Shown here: in pieces, positions 5,486 to 8,669 of the stretch
How positions within the stretch are numbered: position 1 is the stretch's first letter
Layout of the letters: each line of letters starts with the position of its first letter
The notes under the pieces: model-generated
What the model was told of the DNA's origin: nothing
Database searches by the model: none
What the model saw: only the letters and a program-made list of their open reading frames with translations
From: WS-7 sp035635575
GTDB lineage: Bacteria > Eisenbacteria > RBG-16-71-46 > SZUA-252
Assembly (NCBI GenBank): GCA_035635575.1
Contig: DASQAV010000077.1
Location: 1-8,669, forward strand
Length of the DNA stretch: 8,669 bases
Direction of reading: 5' to 3'
Made by a program: the position numbers and the translations under genes

Positions 5486-7428
5486 TCAGCCTCCGAGGGC
5501 GTGGAGGAACGCCGGATCCACCTTCTCGCCCAGCCGCTGGGCCTCGCGCGCGTCCTGGATCGCGCCCGCGCGATCGCGCAGCGCCTCGCGCGAATACGCG
5601 CGCGAGAGGTAATAGCGACCCAGCCGCGTGCTTCCCGGACGCGCGATCCGGATCGCCTCGGTCAGCGCGTCCACGGCCTCCCGCTGGCGATCGAGGCGCT
5701 GGAGCGAGACCCCCAGCCAGAAATACTCCTCGTCATTCGCCGGATTCCCCGGCGCGACCTGGATCGCCATCCTTCGATCCGCGGCCGCCTTCTCGTACTC
5801 CTTCATGTCGTAATAGGCAAAGGCGCGATTCGAGTAGGCATCCCGGTACCGGGGATTCAGCTCGATCACGCGGGTGAAGTCGGCGGCGGCGCCCGCAAGT
5901 TTGCCCAGCCGATACTCCATCGCCCCTCGATTGTTCAGCGCGTCCACGTTCTTCGGATCGATCCGGAGTGAATGGTCGAAGGAGACGAGCGCGGAATCGT
6001 TCTGATTCATCTCGGCCAGGACCAGCCCGCGGTTGTACCAGATCCGCGTAACCCCGGGATTCAGCGCGATCGCCTGATCGAAGTCCGCCAGGCTCTGTGG
6101 AAGCCGTCCCGTCCTCATGTAGTGATTCCCGCGGTTGTAGTAGGCGTCCACGATCTGCCGCGGGTATTTCTGGATCGTGTCGTTCCAGAAGGTCTCCGGG
6201 TCCTTCCAGATATGGCTCCGCTTCCAGGTCTGGACCAGCGAGATGGGAAGGAGCAGCAGGAAGACCGCGGCCGCGACCGGCTTCACCGGAACGCGCGTGG
6301 CCGAAGCGGGCTCGTCGAGCCACCACGCGAGCGCGAACAGAAGCCCGATGTACGGCAGATACGTGTAGCGGTCCGCCATCAGCGCCGCCCCCACGGTGAA
6401 TACTTGTAACACGAGCGCGATATTGATGAAGAAGAACGCGATTCCAAAGATCACGGGCCGCACGCGCCGGCAGACGTACAGGATCGCAGGGATCGCCACC
6501 GCGAGAATCCCCGCCGCCACATAGAACCGCACCCCGAGCTGCGCCGTGGCGCTGGGCAAGGGATAGACCGCGGAGAGGTGAAACGGGAGGAAGAGCTTCA
6601 CGATGTACATCACCGTTCCGTAGCAGGCGAAGAGAACCCGCTGGGGAAGATTCCAGATTCCGGAGGCGACGGTGGCGCCGACGGTCACCTGGGCCTTGAT
6701 CGTGAGGAGCCCCGTCACCACCGAGACTGCGAAGAACGGAATCTTCTCCAGCCACACGCCCGTTCGCCAGGGGCGCCGCCGGAACCAATCGATCGCCAGA
6801 AGCGTGAGCGGAAACACGACGGCGGCGGGCTTGCTGGCGCAGGACAGCACGAACGCGATCCAGGCGCACAGGAGCCAGCTCCACCCCTTGGTCTCGAGAT
6901 ACCGCAGATACGTGAGAAGGCCGATCAGATAGAAGAACGCGTAGAGAACGTCCTTCCGCTCGGAGATCCACGCCACCGACTCGACGTGCATCGGATGAAT
7001 TCCGAAGAAGAGCGCGGTCGCGACGGAGGTCCAGAGCCTTCCCCCCGAGAGCTTCCGGATGAAGAAGAAGACGAAGGCCGTGTTCGCGAGATGAAGGAGC
7101 AGGTTCAGCCAGTGGTACGAGCCCGCGTTCATCCCCGACAGCGTGTAGTTGAGGACCAGCGAGGCCATCGTGAGGGGGTGGAAGTTGCCGGCGTAAGGGG
7201 TGGTGAGAATCCCGTGGAGCGTGGGATTCGTCATCAGCGCGTTCTCCGTCACGTACCAGTTGTCGTCCCAGTTGATGAAGCCGTTCGAGAGGCTGGGCAG
7301 GTAGGCGAGGAAGGTGAGGATGAGAATCGCCCCGAGCCAGAGGAGGTACCCACCGGTTCGGGGCGCTTGCCTTGGCTTGGGCTTGGGCTTGCGCTGCGTC
7401 AGGCCGTCACCCCGCTCGGTGTCTTCAT
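5486..7428 (-). CDS. GT-C/TMTC-like multi-pass membrane protein with C-terminal TPR repeats (start apparently frameshifted)
   Basis: From GTG 7252 the frame encodes 588 residues. The first ~340 are hydrophobic, with about nine or ten membrane segments and the family motifs HPMHVESVAWISERKDVL (86-103) and MADRYTYLP (292-300). Residues about 363-575 form roughly six TPR units (for example AYYNRGNHYMRTGRLPQSLADFDQAIALNP). This matches bacterial relatives of TMTC/PMT O-mannosyltransferases, which use polyprenyl-phosphate sugars at the membrane. The real protein must begin upstream: 7253-7402 encodes in frame a first membrane helix (LLWLGAILILTFLAYLP) and GFINWDDNWY, with the acidic pair expected in the first loop of GT-C enzymes. 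No ATG, GTG or TTG occurs in this frame between 7252 and the stop at 7463-7465. ATG 7428, with a perfect AAGGAG site, reads M-K-T-P-S-G-V-T-A then TGA, one base out of phase. Either the gene is frameshifted, a base is missing from the GGGG run at 7410-7413, or an unusual start is used. Confidence 0.85.
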
Positions 7429-7435
7429 GCGCTCT

Positions 7436-7441
7436 CTCCTT
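7436..7441 (-). promoter_or_regulatory. Ribosome binding site pointing to ATG 7428
   Basis: On the minus strand AAGGAG is followed by seven bases and ATG (7428-7426), the textbook spacing. It is the only strong ribosome site near the 5' end of the TPR membrane-protein gene, and the reason to place the original start here although that reading frame stops after nine codons. Confidence 0.6.
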
Positions 7442-7532
7442 GGTGCCCCGGCCGCGATCGGGTTAGCATTCGTGGATCGTAGTTCAAGGACCTGGACGTG
7501 GACACACTCAAATCGGGCAACGGAAGGAAGGC

Positions 7533-8333
7533 ATGAAGAGGCCATCGAAGGAAGAGCGCGCGTTCCTGGACCCGCCTCTCGCGTATCTGGACGAGCGGTT
7601 TCTCGAGAGCGAGGATGGACGACCGATCCGGATCCTCGCGGAATACCTTCAACCGCTGCACGCCTTCCGCCGCCACAAGGTCCACGACACGATCGTCTTC
7701 TTCGGCTCGGCGCGTATCCGGGAAGACGGGCCGCTGGGCCGGTACTACCGCGAGGCGCGGGAGCTGGCCCGTCTCATCACCGAATGGTCGGAAGGCCTGA
7801 AGAGCCCGTCGCACCGCTACCTCGTCAGCACCGGCGGCGGCCCCGGGATCATGGAGGCTGCCAATCGTGGAGCGATGGATGCCGGCGGGCGCACCATCGG
7901 GCTGAACATCGGCCTTCCCCACGAGCAGCGCCCCAACGCCTACATCACGCCCGGCCTCTGCTTCCAGTTCCACTACTTCTTCATGCGGAAGCTCTGGTTC
8001 GCGCATCTGGCACGCGCGCTGGTCGTCTTCCCCGGCGGCTTCGGCACCATGGACGAGCTCTTCGAGCTCTTGACGCTCTCGCAAACGCACAAGCTGGACC
8101 GAACGATTCCCGTGCTTCTCTATGGCAGCGAGTACTGGAAGGAGACCGTGAATTTCGAAGGACTGGTAAGATGCGGGATGATCGACGCGGGAGATCTCGA
8201 CCTGTTCCGCTTCGTGGACGCTCCTCAGGATGCGCTCCAGCTCTTGCAGAAGACCCTCGACTCGAAGCCCGCAACGGAGGAACCGGCCATCGCGAAGTCG
8301 AAGACACCCCAAGACCCCGTCCCCAAGCCGTGA
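7533..8333 (+). CDS. LOG family protein (TIGR00730-type, nucleotide 5'-monophosphate phosphoribohydrolase-like)
   Basis: The 266-residue protein has the Rossmann-type fold of the LOG/lysine-decarboxylase-like family. It shows the first strand FFGSAR (56-61), the nucleotide-binding stretch GGGPGIMEAANRGA (101-114), a conserved MRK (151-153), and the diagnostic PGGFGTMDE (167-175), whose Glu175 is the likely catalytic acid. Family members hydrolyse the N-glycosidic bond of nucleoside monophosphates, giving a base and ribose-5-phosphate: cytokinin ribotides in the plant-type members, AMP/GMP-like substrates in PpnN-type enzymes. Which applies here cannot be told. The N-terminal ~45-residue extension and total length resemble the longer type II members. 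The C-terminal ~20 residues are a Pro/Lys/Ala-rich tail. GGAAGGAAGG just before ATG 7533 supports the start. The stop overlaps the GTG of the RNB-domain gene by four bases, suggesting translational coupling. Cytoplasmic. Confidence 0.93.
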   Translation: MKRPSKEERAFLDPPLAYLDERFLESEDGRPIRILAEYLQPLHAFRRHKVHDTIVFFGSARIREDGPLGRYYREARELARLITEWSEGLKSPSHRYLVSTGGGPGIMEAANRGAMDAGGRTIGLNIGLPHEQRPNAYITPGLCFQFHYFFMRKLWFAHLARALVVFPGGFGTMDELFELLTLSQTHKLDRTIPVLLYGSEYWKETVNFEGLVRCGMIDAGDLDLFRFVDAPQDALQLLQKTLDSKPATEEPAIAKSKTPQDPVPKP

Positions 8334-8669
8334 CCGGACCCGACGGTCAGCACCGCGCCCTTCTCTTGCGGGTTGCGCGCCGCGCGATGCTGGAGCAGGG
8401 ACTCGAGCCCGAGTTCTCTCCGGAGGCGACGGCCGAGGCGCAAGGGATCCCCGGGCCGGCCGCGCCGAACGGCAATGGGGTACGGGACCTGCGCTCCCTC
8501 CTCTGGTGCTCGATCGACAACGACGATTCGCGCGACCTGGATCAGCTCACGGTGGCTGCGCCTTCCAGCGACCGGGGCACGACCGTGCTGGTCGCCGTGG
8601 CGCAGGTGTGCGCCCTGGTCAGCCCCGGATCCGCGCTGGACGAGCACGCGAGCGCGAACACCACCTCCA
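8330..8669 (+). CDS. RNB-domain ribonuclease (RNase II/R family), N-terminal part, runs off the right edge
   Basis: A GTG at 8330 overlaps the LOG stop (GTGA) and opens a frame that is uninterrupted to the window end (113 codons). It lacks a start-to-stop ORF only because it is cut. Residues 1-52 are a helical, Ala/Pro-rich lead with no cold-shock RNA-binding domain visible. The RNB catalytic domain then begins: LRSLLWCSIDNDDSRDLDQL, followed by VLVAVAQVCALV, GSALDEHA and NTTS. The acidic residues Asp63, Asp69 and Asp71 align with three of the four metal-binding aspartates of E. coli RNase II (D201, D207, D209), while the fourth (D210) is Gln72. The enzyme would degrade RNA 3' to 5' in the cytoplasm. 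ATG 8387 is a later alternative start, but overlap and coupling favour 8330. Identification is firm at family level only. Confidence 0.85.
   Translation, partial: MTGPDGQHRALLLRVARRAMLEQGLEPEFSPEATAEAQGIPGPAAPNGNGVRDLRSLLWCSIDNDDSRDLDQLTVAAPSSDRGTTVLVAVAQVCALVSPGSALDEHASANTTS

Noticed and set aside
5733..6971. Minus-strand frame of 412 codons overlapping the TPR membrane-protein gene in another phase.
   Set aside because: It is Arg/Gly/Ser-rich noise in the alternate frame; the overlapping frame shows membrane helices, family motifs and TPR units.
7460..7488. Possible minus-strand promoter (TTGAAC at 7488-7483 with TAACCC about 17 bases on) for the TPR gene.
   Set aside because: The -10 element matches only weakly and the spacing choice is forced; not enough to call a promoter.
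7425..8312. Minus-strand frame of 295 codons opposite the LOG gene.
   Set aside because: It is antisense to a strongly conserved LOG protein, has no recognisable motif, and its codon composition is that of a mirrored frame.

Overview
The window is high-GC bacterial chromosome with mostly ordinary, densely packed genes and no rRNA, tRNA, CRISPR array or insertion sequence. Several traits point to an FCB-superphylum lineage such as Candidatus Eisenbacteria: a NagB/PIG-L fusion C-terminus, a secreted beta-propeller protein with a FlgD-like C-terminal sorting domain, a TPR/GT-C membrane protein, and an RNB protein with an SRDLDQ motif. The lineage is my inference from protein style, not a database result.

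Layout. (1) 1-362 (+): the tail of a glucosamine-6-phosphate deaminase-like protein that enters from the left edge. (2) 400-1843 (+): a compact operon. A strong sigma70-type promoter overlaps a dyad, followed by a PadR-type repressor and, 10 bases later, a six-helix membrane protein that starts with a short helical domain often found beside PadR genes. (3) 1816-2133 (-): a small orphan Fis-type helix-turn-helix protein whose end overlaps the membrane-protein gene by 28 bases. (4) 2134-2493: a 360-base divergent intergenic region. Its right half holds a run of inverted repeats, the last of which enfolds the Shine-Dalgarno and ATG of the next gene. (5) 2494-5385 (+): a 963-residue secreted protein with a signal peptide, an EF-hand-like loop, a beta-sandwich domain, two Ig/cadherin-like domains, seven FG-GAP/VCBS blades and a C-terminal sorting-like domain. 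(6) 5427-5459: a GC-rich hairpin between convergent genes. (7) 5486-7428 (-): a GT-C/TMTC-like multi-pass protein with TPR repeats. Its natural start appears to be out of frame by one base. (8) 7533-8669 (+): a LOG-family nucleotide phosphoribohydrolase whose stop overlaps the GTG of an RNB-domain ribonuclease that runs off the right edge.

Functionally, 2 is a self-contained regulator/membrane module, 5 and 7 belong to the cell envelope (an exported protein and a possible lipid-linked-sugar transferase), and 8 links nucleotide and RNA turnover. The items most worth a second look are the start-codon hairpin and structured leader of the secreted protein, the frameshifted start of the TPR glycosyltransferase, the orphan Fis-type HTH, and the PadR promoter/operator.
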